Of a stretch of DNA of 64,000 nt, positions 1 through 9,900 are shown in pieces. The translations under genes were made by a program, and so were the position numbers. Within the stretch, counting starts at the first letter, position 1. Each line of letters opens with the position of its first letter. The stretch covers positions 620,001 through 684,000 of the forward strand of contig NZ_RQEP01000005.1 of the NCBI RefSeq assembly GCF_004770055.1. Direction: 5' to 3'. Under the pieces are notes generated by a model that had not been told where the DNA came from, did not search any database, and saw nothing but the letters and a program-made list of their open reading frames with translations. Origin of the DNA: Leptospira semungkisensis. Lineage in GTDB: Bacteria; Spirochaetota; Leptospiria; Leptospirales; Leptospiraceae.

Positions 1-58
1 TCTCCATTTCTTGGATCCATCCGGAAACATTCTCGAGATCAATTATAAAGAAGACTGA
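1..58 (+). CDS. 3' end of a VOC (glyoxalase/bleomycin-resistance) family protein, truncated by window edge
   Basis: Frame 2 from the window edge translates as LHFLDPSGNILEINYKED followed by a TGA at 56-58. The pattern F-x-D-P-x-G-N-x-L-E-I is the classic last strand of vicinal-oxygen-chelate domains, where the final Glu is a metal ligand. Only the last 18 codons are present, so the substrate cannot be inferred. A strong terminator follows 26 bases after the stop, which supports this being the end of a real gene. The family assignment rests on one motif. Confidence 0.6.
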   Translation, partial: LHFLDPSGNILEINYKED

Positions 59-83
59 TCTTTCAGATCTAATCTATAAAAGC

Positions 84-110
84 AAAAAGCCCGGCAATCC
101 CGGGCTTTTT
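84..110. terminator. Bidirectional rho-independent terminator
   Basis: A perfect 11-bp inverted repeat (AAAAAGCCCGG, 5-nt loop CAATC, CCGGGCTTTTT) has an A-run on one side and a T-run on the other, so it can end transcripts from both directions. It lies between the VOC gene on + and the 66-aa gene on -, which converge here. Confidence 0.9.
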
Positions 111-141
111 TATTTGGCTCACTATATAAAGCTGAGATCGT

Positions 142-342
142 TTAGGAAAGCTTATCTACAAAAGCGCCTTTGATCTTATAGATATCACCCGCATAACTCG
201 GATTCATAGCCTTTTGATCGAAGGTGTCTGCTTGCTTATTCTCATAAGGCTTATTAGCAACTCCTTCCATTTTAGGCATCTTGCGAGGATCCGAGGAAGG
301 CTTGTCCGGTAATCCAAGAAATGCTGCAGTAATTGTGCTCAT
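142..342 (-). CDS. Small conserved-looking hypothetical protein (66 aa)
   Basis: The ATG at 342 has a clear Shine-Dalgarno (GGGAGG, about 6 nt upstream). The product is a soluble, Lys/Pro-rich 66-residue protein with no signal peptide, membrane segment or motif that I recognise. It ends upstream of the bidirectional terminator at 84-110. The good ribosome site and isolated position between genes argue that it is real, but its function is unknown. Confidence 0.6.
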   Translation of the reverse strand: MSTITAAFLGLPDKPSSDPRKMPKMEGVANKPYENKQADTFDQKAMNPSYAGDIYKIKGAFVDKLS

Positions 343-410
343 TTGATCCTCCCTTAACCGAATGCTAAACCAATATTAAGAATAAACCAAGTATTTTTTT
401 GGCCCTTATA

Positions 411-1145
411 TTAAGGAAAAGAGATTTCGCAGTTTCCCTTACCCGCTGTAACGAACATCTGAACGGTATAATAACTCGGGAAAGTAATCGTAGGTTGGTA
501 GATCCAAGTGGCTGTATTGTTGGGATCTCCCACATCCGTCCTTCCACAAGACTTGGAAAACTTGGAATACACCAGATAGGTATCACAACCTAATTTAACA
601 TTCGTGGCTCCCTCAGTATTCAAATCGATCCTGAGAGCGACTGTTCCAGTCTGACCCGTAATTGCGAATGTCTTTGAGTTCGGATAAGTAACCCCGATCT
701 CATCTCCGTACTGGTTATTAAACGACTTATAACAATCTATATAGAAGGGAGTGCCGTAGCAGTTCATTGCACTGCTGCTGTTATTCTTATCGCAGACGAT
801 AGGACCGGAACCGGATTTAGAAAGGAATAAGGTCCCTGAGGATGCTCCCGACGGAACTACAGTCGTGATCTCGGTCGAGGTCGCAGTCAATACAGTTCCG
901 GATACTCCATTGAATGTGATCGTATTATTGCTCGCAGTTGCTGAGAAAAGCCTTCCGTTTATAGTTATGGATGTGCCTGGACTCGTGCCAATGGGAGGCG
1001 CTCCGGAAGGAGGATCGATCGAGGTGATGACTGGATCCCCAATCCCCAACTCGCTAGCCAAATCCGTGCTTTTGCTATTCGAACAATAGACCCCAAGTAT
1101 GGAAATGAGCAGGATGAAAATAAGAGCTCGCATCAAAGACCGCAT
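411..1145 (-). CDS. IPT/TIG-domain surface lipoprotein (244 aa)
   Basis: The N-terminus is a lipoprotein signal: basic MRSLMRA, a hydrophobic stretch, then LGVYC as lipobox, so Cys21 would be acylated. Residues about 38-115 match an IPT/TIG immunoglobulin-like fold (ITSIDPPSGAP..GTSITINGRLFS..NTITFNG), typical of cell-surface proteins. The C-terminal half (about 115-244) carries six further cysteines, which could form disulfides, and no recognised domain. A second in-frame ATG four codons in (1133) would serve equally well as start. It is transcribed divergently from the enoyl-CoA hydratase gene. An outer-membrane location is inferred from the lipobox. Confidence 0.75.
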   Translation of the reverse strand: MRSLMRALIFILLISILGVYCSNSKSTDLASELGIGDPVITSIDPPSGAPPIGTSPGTSITINGRLFSATASNNTITFNGVSGTVLTATSTEITTVVPSGASSGTLFLSKSGSGPIVCDKNNSSSAMNCYGTPFYIDCYKSFNNQYGDEIGVTYPNSKTFAITGQTGTVALRIDLNTEGATNVKLGCDTYLVYSKFSKSCGRTDVGDPNNTATWIYQPTITFPSYYTVQMFVTAGKGNCEISFP

Positions 1146-1270
1146 TTTTACTTAACCTAGAACCGCTCGAGCCGACCGGTTTTGCTTGCCGATTTAGAAA
1201 AACCAGACAATCTACCCAATTATCGGAAGAAATACTTCGTCCGGGAATAAGATTTTTCCAGCAGGCAAAT

Positions 1271-2044
1271 ATGAGCGAAACCGTTCTTTATTCGATCGAA
1301 GATTATACATGTATTATTACCTTAAATCGACCCGAAAAACGAAATGCAATCTCCAGGCAATTGCTCCGAGAACTTATGTCTTGTATTGAAAAGGCAAACA
1401 AAGACCCGAAAATACGTGCACTGGTTTTATCAGGAGAAGGTTCCGTTTTCTGCGCGGGAGCCGATTTGAAGGAAAGAGCGGACATGTCCGAGAAAGAAGT
1501 ACATCGTTTCTTGGATGAGGTAGGTGTCTGTTTTCAGGCACTGGAAAATCTCCCTTTTCCAACCATCGCAGCCTTGGATGGAGACGCGTATGGTGGCGGG
1601 TTAGAAATGGCACTCTGTTGCGATTTCATTTTGATGAGCCACGAAGCCAAAGTGGGACTCACTGAAACCGGTTTAGGAATTATTCCAGGTGCGGGAGGAA
1701 CTCAAAGACTTCCGAGAAGAATCGGAAGAACTAAAGCTTTAGAACTGATCCTCACTGCCTCGGTGATCAATGCAGAGACTGCGTTAGAGATCCAACTTGC
1801 AAATTCAGTTTGGCATGATTCTGCCTTCACTGCAGGAAAGAAGCTTGCACTGCTACTTTCTGAAAAGGCTCCCATTTCTTTGAAGCTGGCCAAGTTAGCA
1901 ATCAACGAAGGAGAAGGTAAAGATATCAAGACAGCCTTAAAGATAGAAAGAAAACATTATAATAAGACCTTGCAAACCGAGGACAGGATCGAGGCCTTAA
2001 AGGCTTTCAAAGAAAAGAGAAAACCCGAATTTAAGGGAAGATAG
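1271..2044 (+). CDS. Enoyl-CoA hydratase/isomerase (crotonase) family
   Basis: This 257-aa protein has the crotonase fold motifs: the oxyanion-hole segment VFCAGADLKER, the GGGLEMALCCDF helix with the first catalytic Glu, and ETGLGIIPGAGGTQRLPR with the second catalytic Glu. Both acids of a functional hydratase are present. The reaction is hydration of trans-2-enoyl-CoA to 3-hydroxyacyl-CoA, which fits fatty-acid oxidation, the main carbon route of leptospires. A methylglutaconyl-CoA hydratase role is an alternative I cannot exclude. No beta-oxidation partner genes are adjacent; dcd follows 71 bases later on the same strand. Confidence 0.9.
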   Translation: MSETVLYSIEDYTCIITLNRPEKRNAISRQLLRELMSCIEKANKDPKIRALVLSGEGSVFCAGADLKERADMSEKEVHRFLDEVGVCFQALENLPFPTIAALDGDAYGGGLEMALCCDFILMSHEAKVGLTETGLGIIPGAGGTQRLPRRIGRTKALELILTASVINAETALEIQLANSVWHDSAFTAGKKLALLLSEKAPISLKLAKLAINEGEGKDIKTALKIERKHYNKTLQTEDRIEALKAFKEKRKPEFKGR

Positions 2045-2115
2045 AAATTCGAAAAATGGAAGCGACCCAAAGCTGGGCCGCAAAAATAGGAAAAAACTAA
2101 GCATCGGAAAATCGA

Positions 2116-2646
2116 ATGATTCTAACTGGAAAGGAAATTAAGAATAGATTAGACAAGGACATAGTCATCGAGCCTTATTCCGATAACAGGTTGAATCCGA
2201 ACTCTTATAACCTAAGACTTCATAACGAGCTGGTTCGCTATACGGAAACTCCTTTGGACATGAAGAAGTCCAATCCGTCCGAAAACCTAATCATCCCGGA
2301 GAACGGATTACTCTTGCAACCGGGCGTTCTTTATTTGGGACGCACCCTTGAATATACTGAAACTCATAATCTAGTTCCTATGCTTGAAGGGCGTTCCTCT
2401 ATCGGAAGATTAGGAATGTATGTGCATGTGACTGCAGGATTCGGTGATGTGGGCTTCAAAGGATTCTGGACCTTGGAGATTTCCGTAATCCAGCCTCTTG
2501 TTATCTATCCGAATGTAGAGATCTGTCAGATATTCTACCACACTGTCGAAGGCGAGATCACAGAATATAAATCCGGCAAATACCAAGGAAACAAAGGGAT
2601 TCAGACCTCGATGCTTTATAAAGATTTCGAGAACGGAAAGTATTAA
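2116..2646 (+). CDS. dcd: dCTP deaminase
   Basis: The 176-aa protein contains the trimeric dUTPase-superfamily signature EGRSSIGRLGMYVHVTAGFG followed by GFKGFWTLE, including the Arg-Ser-Ser-x-x-Arg of the active site and the catalytic Glu of the TLE segment. It deaminates dCTP to dUTP (or, in bifunctional relatives, directly to dUMP) to feed dTMP synthesis. The TAGFGD stretch resembles both monofunctional and bifunctional DCD-DUT enzymes, so dUTPase activity remains open. The product is slightly shorter than the 193-aa E. coli enzyme. A weak AT-rich hairpin overlaps the stop codon. Confidence 0.92.
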   Translation: MILTGKEIKNRLDKDIVIEPYSDNRLNPNSYNLRLHNELVRYTETPLDMKKSNPSENLIIPENGLLLQPGVLYLGRTLEYTETHNLVPMLEGRSSIGRLGMYVHVTAGFGDVGFKGFWTLEISVIQPLVIYPNVEICQIFYHTVEGEITEYKSGKYQGNKGIQTSMLYKDFENGKY

Positions 2647-2665
2647 GAATCTATAATACTTTTAA
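2638..2665. terminator. Possible weak terminator hairpin between convergent genes
   Basis: A 7-bp inverted repeat AAGTATT/AATACTT with a 10-nt loop is followed by a short T-run on the + strand. It spans the dcd stop codon and the last bases before the convergent phosphatase gene. The stem is A/T-rich, so its strength is doubtful. Confidence 0.35.
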
Positions 2666-5600
2666 GTAGCTCTGCTGTCTCTCTGGATCAATCTTACTAA
2701 TTTTTGAGCATTTTCATTTTCGGGATCTTTTTCCAAGGCCATGTGAGCGTATTCTAAAGCTAATTCGAATTGCTCGGTTTGGCGATATAGATCCGAAAGA
2801 TTGATCAGGTTCATAGGGTTGTCCGGCTGCAACTCTTCCATTCTCTTAGCGGCAAGAATAGCCTCGTCCATTCTTCCGATCCTTCGATTTGCTAAGGAAA
2901 GATAGTACCAATACTCCACTAGATCCGGATCGGCACCCAAGTATTTGTTCAATACCTCTACTGCTTTTGCGTAGTTCTTTCCTTTAAAGCTAAGAAGTCC
3001 GAGGAGTTTAGTGACCTTGGTATTCTGCGGATCTGATTTATATAATCCTTCGAGAGAAACCAATGCCTCGCTCAAGCGGCCGCCCATATAATCTTCTTTT
3101 GCTTTCTTATAGATGAATTTCCAATCGATAGGATCAGAGAGAGAATCCGGCTTAGAATCCGTTTCAGGAGAATTGATAGGCAAATATTCTATTCTAAGAA
3201 GAGAAAGGTCGTCCGTTAATTCTCCTGAATTCATGATCTCTTCTTCGATCTTGGTAAGATCACCTTGGCCTTTTTCCACGAGTTGCAAGAAGAGCATCTC
3301 ATCTTCGTTGATCGTTCTGACTTCTTTTTCCGGAGTCAGGTCCAGATCATCCTTACCGTCCGAACCGACGATCAATACATCTCCAGGTTCCAATCGAGTG
3401 GTATGGACTTTAAATTCGTATTCCGAATCCAAACCAATCTTACGAAGAGTTAATCCTGTTTCTAAGAAACCTGCTCTTCCGTCCCTATACATTACGGAGA
3501 AGGGGTGCTCTGCGTTGAAGTACCAGACTTTACCTGTATCATCCTCAACCATCACGAATGTTCCGGAGATTACCATGGATCCGTTAAAGGATTTGAATAC
3601 GGATTGCATCTCTCTATAGATCTCTGTTAGCCAATCGGCAGCAGTGGTATCTAATACACGATCATTTGCGGCAGAACGCGCTAGAATCGAATTGATCACG
3701 ACCCCCATGACCAAGGAACCACCGGCCCCCTGCATGGATTTTCCCATCGCATCACCGTTCATAGCAAAGGTGTAGCGCTTAAAGTCGTTCGGTTTTCCTA
3801 AACGAAGATTTCCTGTGACGCAAATGTCCCCGCCTAGATCCGCGCTCTTACCTTTGAACTCGAATTGTTTCTTTTGGCGAAGAATGAACTGAGTTCCTAC
3901 CTTAGTGGACTTGTTCGCATTATAGAATAACGGTTTTGCAAGCAAAGACGTGAGAAAGTAGTCTCCATCTTGCTGTACTTTCAATCTTTGTAATTCTTCT
4001 ATTTTTTCGGAAAGCTCTCTCGTTCTTTCTCTCACCTTTGTAGCAAGGTGTTCCGCATAGTCCTGCAACTCTCCTCTTGCTTTGCGAATAGAAGCCACCA
4101 TGTTATTAAAGGAATCGGATAAGAATCCTATCTCGTCTTTTAGGTCCACCTTGACTTCCACATCCAAAGCTCCCTCGTTCACTCTTTCCATTCCGGAGAG
4201 AAGACGGTTCAAAGGAGAAACCAAACTTTGGCGGAAGAATAACGGGAATACTAAGAAGACAACCACAAGCACTACTCCCAGGATGAGAGTTTGCTTTGCT
4301 GCAGTTGGGTGCATAAATTCTCTATACTTGCGATACGAGTAACCTACTTCGCTTACGATATCCTTCTTCACATCATAGTTTATATAAGTAACGAAATGTT
4401 GGTATTCGTCTAAGCTCTTTCTATAATGTCTGGAAAGCGCAGGCTGGAAGGGGCGGAAGTAGAGAAGTATTTCCGCTTTCAGATGACCGATGAGAAGATC
4501 CTTTTCATCGAAAGTACAACTTCCGTCTTTCTCCTTCCATTTGGAGAGAAGGTGATCTTTAAAATAAGAAACGTCGCCGCTCGCACCTTTTAGGAATTTT
4601 CTTCCGTCGACACAAAATTCTTTAGGAAAGATATAATCCAATTTATTCGAAGTCACAAAGACAGCGGTATTCAGAGAAGTAAGATAATCGAATAGCTTGG
4701 TCTTTAATTCTTTGCCTTCTAGATTCGGATTTCTCTCCAGGAATTTAAGGATGGAAGTCTTATATCCGCTGAAATATTCGTGAGTCCCCGCAAGGGTCTT
4801 CTTCAGTGATTCCCTAAAAGTATCCTCTGGAAGAAGTTTGATATGCTCGAAGATAATCGTATTCTTAAAGTCTATCTCTAATTGAGGAAGGCGAAGATCG
4901 AATTTATTATCATATTGAGAGTAGTCGAGACTGTTCGAACCGCCGGCCCAGTTGATTACGTATTCCAATTCAGACGGTTTCTTTCCACCTTCTAGGACTC
5001 GAGCCATATTAACGATACTCTTAGTATCATACTCTGCTTCTTTATCCTGGTTAGAAATAAAGACAAGTGCCTGCATGATCAGCATCAAAGTTACGAAAGT
5101 AATCCCTACGATCTTGACCATGAAAGTGGTCTTTTCTTCGCTGAAATTCAAGAAGATCACAAGGATCAAGAAAAGACCCAAGGTCATCAAAAGTACAATA
5201 GAGGTTAAGTAAGTAGATCTTTCGATCCATCCGTCTCGGCTAAGAATATTCGTAACGGCCGGGATCACCCCTCCGATCAAAAGCGAACCCATGAACCCGC
5301 CGATTGCAAAGCGAATGCTTCCGGAAGTTTTTACCATTCTCCAGACCGGAACGATCAAAAAGCAGACCAAGACAAAGATCCCGATCAGAATAGCGACGTT
5401 TCTAGACGCTGCCTCTACATTGAAGTCCCAATGATGTGCGGTAAAGTGATACTTCTTAGGAGCGTTTAATGTGATATAAAAGAAGTAAGAAACTCCAATC
5501 ACCATGATCGAATATAATACGATCAATAAGTTTCGATTAAACTTAGGATGAGCGTTCTGAGGATACCTGGACATGAACTGTCCTAAGTGAGTCAGTGCAG

Positions 5601-5853
5601 GGAGAATAAAACCTACGGTTAACCATCGATGGTAGGCTCCGTTCGGATGATATAAGAACGCGGCAAAGAAATATCCGGTGCAAAAGAAGGAGAAGAATAA
5701 CGCACCCAAAGCAAGGTGAAATGTACTTGGAGTCTTCTCCTTAACAAAAAGAAAGAAGAGAGAAGTAAATAGGAATGCGAGGATCGATAACAAGCTTCCG
5801 AAAGAGTAATAGTTCAGAAGTACGTCGTTTTGTAAGATTGATAGAATTTCCAT
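2662..5853 (-). CDS. 7TM-HAMP-PP2C (SpoIIE/RsbU-type) receptor phosphatase with C-terminal TPRs
   Basis: This 1063-aa membrane protein starts with about seven hydrophobic segments (residues 15-235). An eighth TM (about 245-267), an extracytoplasmic region of about 255 residues and a ninth TM (about 527-547) follow. HAMP (about 541-591), a coiled coil and a PP2C/SpoIIE phosphatase domain (about 640-885) come next. Metal-binding motifs are visible: NGDAMGKSM near 699, GSDGKDD near 832 and LTDDLS near 880. TPR repeats occupy about 905-1055. Such proteins dephosphorylate Ser/Thr on anti-sigma antagonists in partner-switching pathways; the ligand and target here are unknown. It is a close paralogue of the protein at 6974-10159, with the HAMP-PP2C part best conserved. 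A 188-bp gap precedes it, so it may have its own promoter. Confidence 0.88.
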   Translation of the reverse strand: MEILSILQNDVLLNYYSFGSLLSILAFLFTSLFFLFVKEKTPSTFHLALGALFFSFFCTGYFFAAFLYHPNGAYHRWLTVGFILPALTHLGQFMSRYPQNAHPKFNRNLLIVLYSIMVIGVSYFFYITLNAPKKYHFTAHHWDFNVEAASRNVAILIGIFVLVCFLIVPVWRMVKTSGSIRFAIGGFMGSLLIGGVIPAVTNILSRDGWIERSTYLTSIVLLMTLGLFLILVIFLNFSEEKTTFMVKIVGITFVTLMLIMQALVFISNQDKEAEYDTKSIVNMARVLEGGKKPSELEYVINWAGGSNSLDYSQYDNKFDLRLPQLEIDFKNTIIFEHIKLLPEDTFRESLKKTLAGTHEYFSGYKTSILKFLERNPNLEGKELKTKLFDYLTSLNTAVFVTSNKLDYIFPKEFCVDGRKFLKGASGDVSYFKDHLLSKWKEKDGSCTFDEKDLLIGHLKAEILLYFRPFQPALSRHYRKSLDEYQHFVTYINYDVKKDIVSEVGYSYRKYREFMHPTAAKQTLILGVVLVVVFLVFPLFFRQSLVSPLNRLLSGMERVNEGALDVEVKVDLKDEIGFLSDSFNNMVASIRKARGELQDYAEHLATKVRERTRELSEKIEELQRLKVQQDGDYFLTSLLAKPLFYNANKSTKVGTQFILRQKKQFEFKGKSADLGGDICVTGNLRLGKPNDFKRYTFAMNGDAMGKSMQGAGGSLVMGVVINSILARSAANDRVLDTTAADWLTEIYREMQSVFKSFNGSMVISGTFVMVEDDTGKVWYFNAEHPFSVMYRDGRAGFLETGLTLRKIGLDSEYEFKVHTTRLEPGDVLIVGSDGKDDLDLTPEKEVRTINEDEMLFLQLVEKGQGDLTKIEEEIMNSGELTDDLSLLRIEYLPINSPETDSKPDSLSDPIDWKFIYKKAKEDYMGGRLSEALVSLEGLYKSDPQNTKVTKLLGLLSFKGKNYAKAVEVLNKYLGADPDLVEYWYYLSLANRRIGRMDEAILAAKRMEELQPDNPMNLINLSDLYRQTEQFELALEYAHMALEKDPENENAQKLVRLIQRDSRAT

Positions 5854-6041
5854 GCGCTTAAAAGTCGGATCGGTCCTGATAGCGATTCGGCCGAGCGCAT
5901 TTTGTTAGTGAAATGGATCGGACCAAGAAAAGGCTCTTATAAATGGATTATATTAAAGCTGGAACCAATCCGATCAAACGAAAAAAGAATTTCCTGCCAA
6001 ATCGCCTTTTTTGTATAACACGTGCAATGTAAAAAGCAAGT

Positions 6042-6977
6042 CTAAAGTTTATCAATTTCTTTCAGTTGCAAAAAGGAATTCACCGGATAAACAGCATAAG
6101 GTCCCGCCAGGACCCAACCTTGCAATATATGATCCCAATTCTTCTTTTGGATCTTATTCAAGATTTTAAAAACTCCTTCCGTATTCAAAGTCTCTGCAAG
6201 AGTAACCTGTTTCAGAAAACTCTTATATCCGGCATTTCCAAGTTCCTTGTATAGGATCATCTGAGTTCTAACTGCCTTGGAATAAAACCAAAGCCCCAGA
6301 GAAGGATCCAAAGTGCGAAAATCTTGAGACAAAGGAAGGTCTTTTGGAGGTCTTGCTTCTTCTAAACTCCATTCGTCCATGACTGCTGATAATTCTTCTG
6401 AATCGAGCTTCAAAGTTCCTTTCTTAGTTAAAAGATAAGGCAAGAAGGAAACGATCCCTTCGCTTAACCAGGATGGTTCCGTGAAATAGAAATGACCGAG
6501 TTCATGTAGTAAAAGTGCTGGGTAACCTCGAGGAACGATTCCAGGCTCCATAAAAATTCCTAGATCTTTTCCCAAATCCCCGGAGACATTATTATATCCT
6601 CCGATCCGAGTTCCATTCAGAAAGACTGCCTCTTTCAAGATGAGTTTGACCTTGTTCTTTTCAGGTTCGGGAAGGGATTTATAGATCGGAGCCGCAGCTT
6701 GGTGAAAACTTACTCCAATAAAAGATTCGTAAGCGTCTAAAAGGCCTTTGGTCTTTTCGAAAGCGTATTGGTTCCAATCCTTTTCCGAGGTCTCGTTGCG
6801 GATGACTACCTGAACTTCTCCTCCTCTTAAGATTAAAGGGAAATTGCTTTGAACGGATTTTGTCTGGGATTTCTTATTTGCTTGAGAAAAGGTCGGAAGG
6901 ACAAAGATCGTCAGGATAAAACAGATCCCGAGAATCCCCAGGATCTGTCCTACCTTTGGTTTTCTGAAAAATATCAA
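6042..6977 (-). CDS. Exported gluzincin-like metallopeptidase (peptidase MA-type, HELGH)
   Basis: The 311-aa protein has a signal anchor or signal peptide (hydrophobic about 10-30, then FSQANKK). The zinc motif HELGH is at 158-162, and WLSEG places a likely third ligand, Glu173, eleven residues later. This order (HExxH then W-L-x-E-G) is that of peptidase-MA-like gluzincins. It probably acts in the periplasm. The start is TTG at 6977, and TTGA forms a 4-nt overlap with the stop of the upstream receptor phosphatase, so translation is likely coupled. Its place between two paralogous receptor phosphatases suggests a role in that signalling route. Substrate unknown. Confidence 0.75.
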   Translation of the reverse strand: MIFFRKPKVGQILGILGICFILTIFVLPTFSQANKKSQTKSVQSNFPLILRGGEVQVVIRNETSEKDWNQYAFEKTKGLLDAYESFIGVSFHQAAAPIYKSLPEPEKNKVKLILKEAVFLNGTRIGGYNNVSGDLGKDLGIFMEPGIVPRGYPALLLHELGHFYFTEPSWLSEGIVSFLPYLLTKKGTLKLDSEELSAVMDEWSLEEARPPKDLPLSQDFRTLDPSLGLWFYSKAVRTQMILYKELGNAGYKSFLKQVTLAETLNTEGVFKILNKIQKKNWDHILQGWVLAGPYAVYPVNSFLQLKEIDKL

Positions 6978-9900
6978 CGATCTCTCTCGATCAAACGGAT
7001 CAATTTGTGAGCGTTTTCGTTTGCAGGTTCTTGCTGCATGATCTTGCGAGCGTATTCTTCGGCACGATCATACATTTCCATCAAACGATAAATATCAGAA
7101 AGATTGATCAAATTAGAGAGATTGTTAGGATCTACTTCCAATAGTTTCAAGCTGGCAGCAAGTGCTTGGTCGTACTTACCCATCTTCTTGTTTGCGATGG
7201 AAAGATAGAACCAATACTCATGCAGATCTGGATCTATACCAAGGTAATTGGTCAGAACTTCGACCGCAGTTGCGTAATCTTTGCCTTTGAAACTTAAAAG
7301 ACCCAGCAATTTGTTCAGCCTTTGATTAGCGCTATCATGCAAGTAGCCCGTCTTGAGAAGATCCAAGGCCTCATCCAAACGACCGGTCTTGTACATCTTC
7401 TTAGCTTCCTCATAAACAGAGTCGGTATTGAGTGCCTTGTCTATATGATCGGAAGACTCGAAAATATCTTCGATCTCGTCCTTCTTAGGCTCGCCTTGGA
7501 ATTCTATCTTCAATAACGAAAGGTCATCCGTAAGCTCTCCTGTCTTGCGGATCTCAATCTCGATATCTTCTAGATTTGCCTTAGCGGTTTCGACATGACG
7601 AAGGAACTGCATTTCGTCTTCGTTGATCGTACGGATCGTTTCTTCTGGAGTTAGATCCACGTCGTCCCTTCCGTCCGAACCGAGGATGATGATATCACCC
7701 TTCTTCAATTGGAAATTGTGGACTTTAAATTCAAACTCGGAATCCAAGCCGAGTTTTCGTAGAGTAAGACCGTCTTCGATGAAGCTTGCTTTTCCATCTC
7801 TATAAAGTACGGAATACGGGTGTTCAGCGTTGAAGTACCAACACATTCCCGTCTCGTCTTCGATCAGATATAAGGAAGCGGAGATCACCATGGATCCGTT
7901 AAAGGATTTAAAGACTGCATGGATCTCATTATAGATCTCTGCTAACCATTGCTCCGGTGTAGCATCCAAAATCCTATTATTAGCGGCAGAACGAGCGAGA
8001 ATAGAGTTCATCACGACTCCCATAACAAGAGCTCCACCCGCTCCTTGCATGGACTTACCCATTGCATCACCGTTCATGGAAACTGTGTATCTCTTGAACG
8101 AATCCGGACGACCCAAACGTAAATTACCGGTAACGCATATATCGCCACCTAGATCTGAATGTTTTCCTCTGAATTCGAACTGCTTCTTCTGATGTATGAT
8201 AAATTCCGTTTTTACCAGCTTGGATTTATTCGCATTATAGAAAAGAGGCTTCGCAAGCAAGGATGTAAGGAAGTAGTCACCGTCCTGTTGCACTTTGAGG
8301 CGTTGGACCTCTTCCATTTTCTCCTGTACTTCTCTAGTTCTTTCTCGAACTTTCTCTTCCAGGTTTTCTGCGTAATCCTGCAACTCTCTCCTAGCTTGCT
8401 TGATGGAAGCCACCATCGCGTTAAAGGAGTCAGCCAAGAATCCGATCTCGTCCCTTACTTTAACCGGCACGACCACATCCAAGTCTCCTTTGTTCACTTT
8501 CTCCACCCCCGAGAGTAAGCTATTCAAAGGATCCACTAAGCTGTTTTTAAAGAATAGAGGGAATAATGCGAGGACCACGAAGATCACGATGAGTAAGATC
8601 GCAGTCTGTTTCACCGCAGTAGGGTGCATGAATTCTCGATACACTCTGTAAGAGAATCCTACCTCGCTCATCTCCTGCTTCTCAGGTATGAATTTCATGA
8701 AGGCAACATAATGCCCTAGACCATCTTTGCTTCTTCTGTAGTGCCTGGTCTCGCTCGGCTTGAAATATCGGAAATAGCAAAGTATCTCTGCACGGAGTTC
8801 CTCATCGCTAAGATCCCTTCCGTCCCAAAGACAATCTTCGGACCAATGGGAGAATATCTCGTCCTTAAAGCCTTTTTCAGCGCTGCCCAGCCCATTGAGG
8901 AAGGCGCGGCCCTTCTTACAGAAGGAGCCACCGACTAAACCTTCTAATTTGTTGGTGGTTACGAACGCTCTCTTGTTCCAATTCTCCGCTTTTGTTATGA
9001 TCAGCGCCTTGGTTTCTGCAGGAGAAAGTTGAGGATTTGCATCCAACAATTCACGGATAAAACGTTTGTATCCGCCGAAGTATGTATGACTTTTATTTAA
9101 TAAAGAATTTACGGATCCTCTGAAGTTCGAATCTTTTAGATTCTTAATTTCTTCGTAGATGGTTACGTTCTGTAAGTCCGCTTCTACCTGTCTTAGATTC
9201 AGTTCTTTTTTGGAATCATATTCGGAAGTATCCAAGTCATCCTTGTTTTCCTTCCAATGAAATGTGTATTCTATGTCCTGAGATTTTACTCCGTTCTCGA
9301 GGGCTCTTTCTATATTTACCATGCGTAAGCTATCATATTCCGCATCCTTCTCTTGGCTGGAAATATAAACGAGGGCTTGCATGATCAAACAGATAGTAAA
9401 AAGAGTGATCCCAACGATCTTTACCATAAAGGTGGTGCGTTCGGCGCTGTTATTGATGAACGCGATCACCATAAAGGAGAAGGCCGTAACGAAGGAGATC
9501 ACGTTCGAGGTCATGTACGTCGAACGCTCCATCTCTCCATCTCTACTTAAGAAATTCGAGATATTCGGATAAACCGCTGCTATTAAAAATCCGATCGTGA
9601 ACATGAGAAGAGCAAGTCTTCTCTTATCCTTAGTGAAGATCGCTCTCCAAGCAGGAACGATGATAAATCCGATAAAGCAAAATAGAGCGATCACGATAGC
9701 GAGATAGCGACTTGCGTCGAACGCATTAAAATCCCAGTGATGGGCAGTGAAGTGATAGATCTTGTCGGAAATAGAAGTCAGGAAGATGAAGAGCGCAACA
9801 GTGACTACAGATACCGAATGTTCCGCAATCAAAACCCATTTCGCGATACGTTGATTGCTATTTCCCGGGAAGCGGATCAGGAATTGAGTAAAATGCGTTA

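Noticed and set aside
3113..3619. 168-aa open frame on the + strand
   Set aside because: It lies wholly inside the receptor-phosphatase gene on the other strand, has no ribosome site and no recognisable domain; it is a codon-bias shadow.
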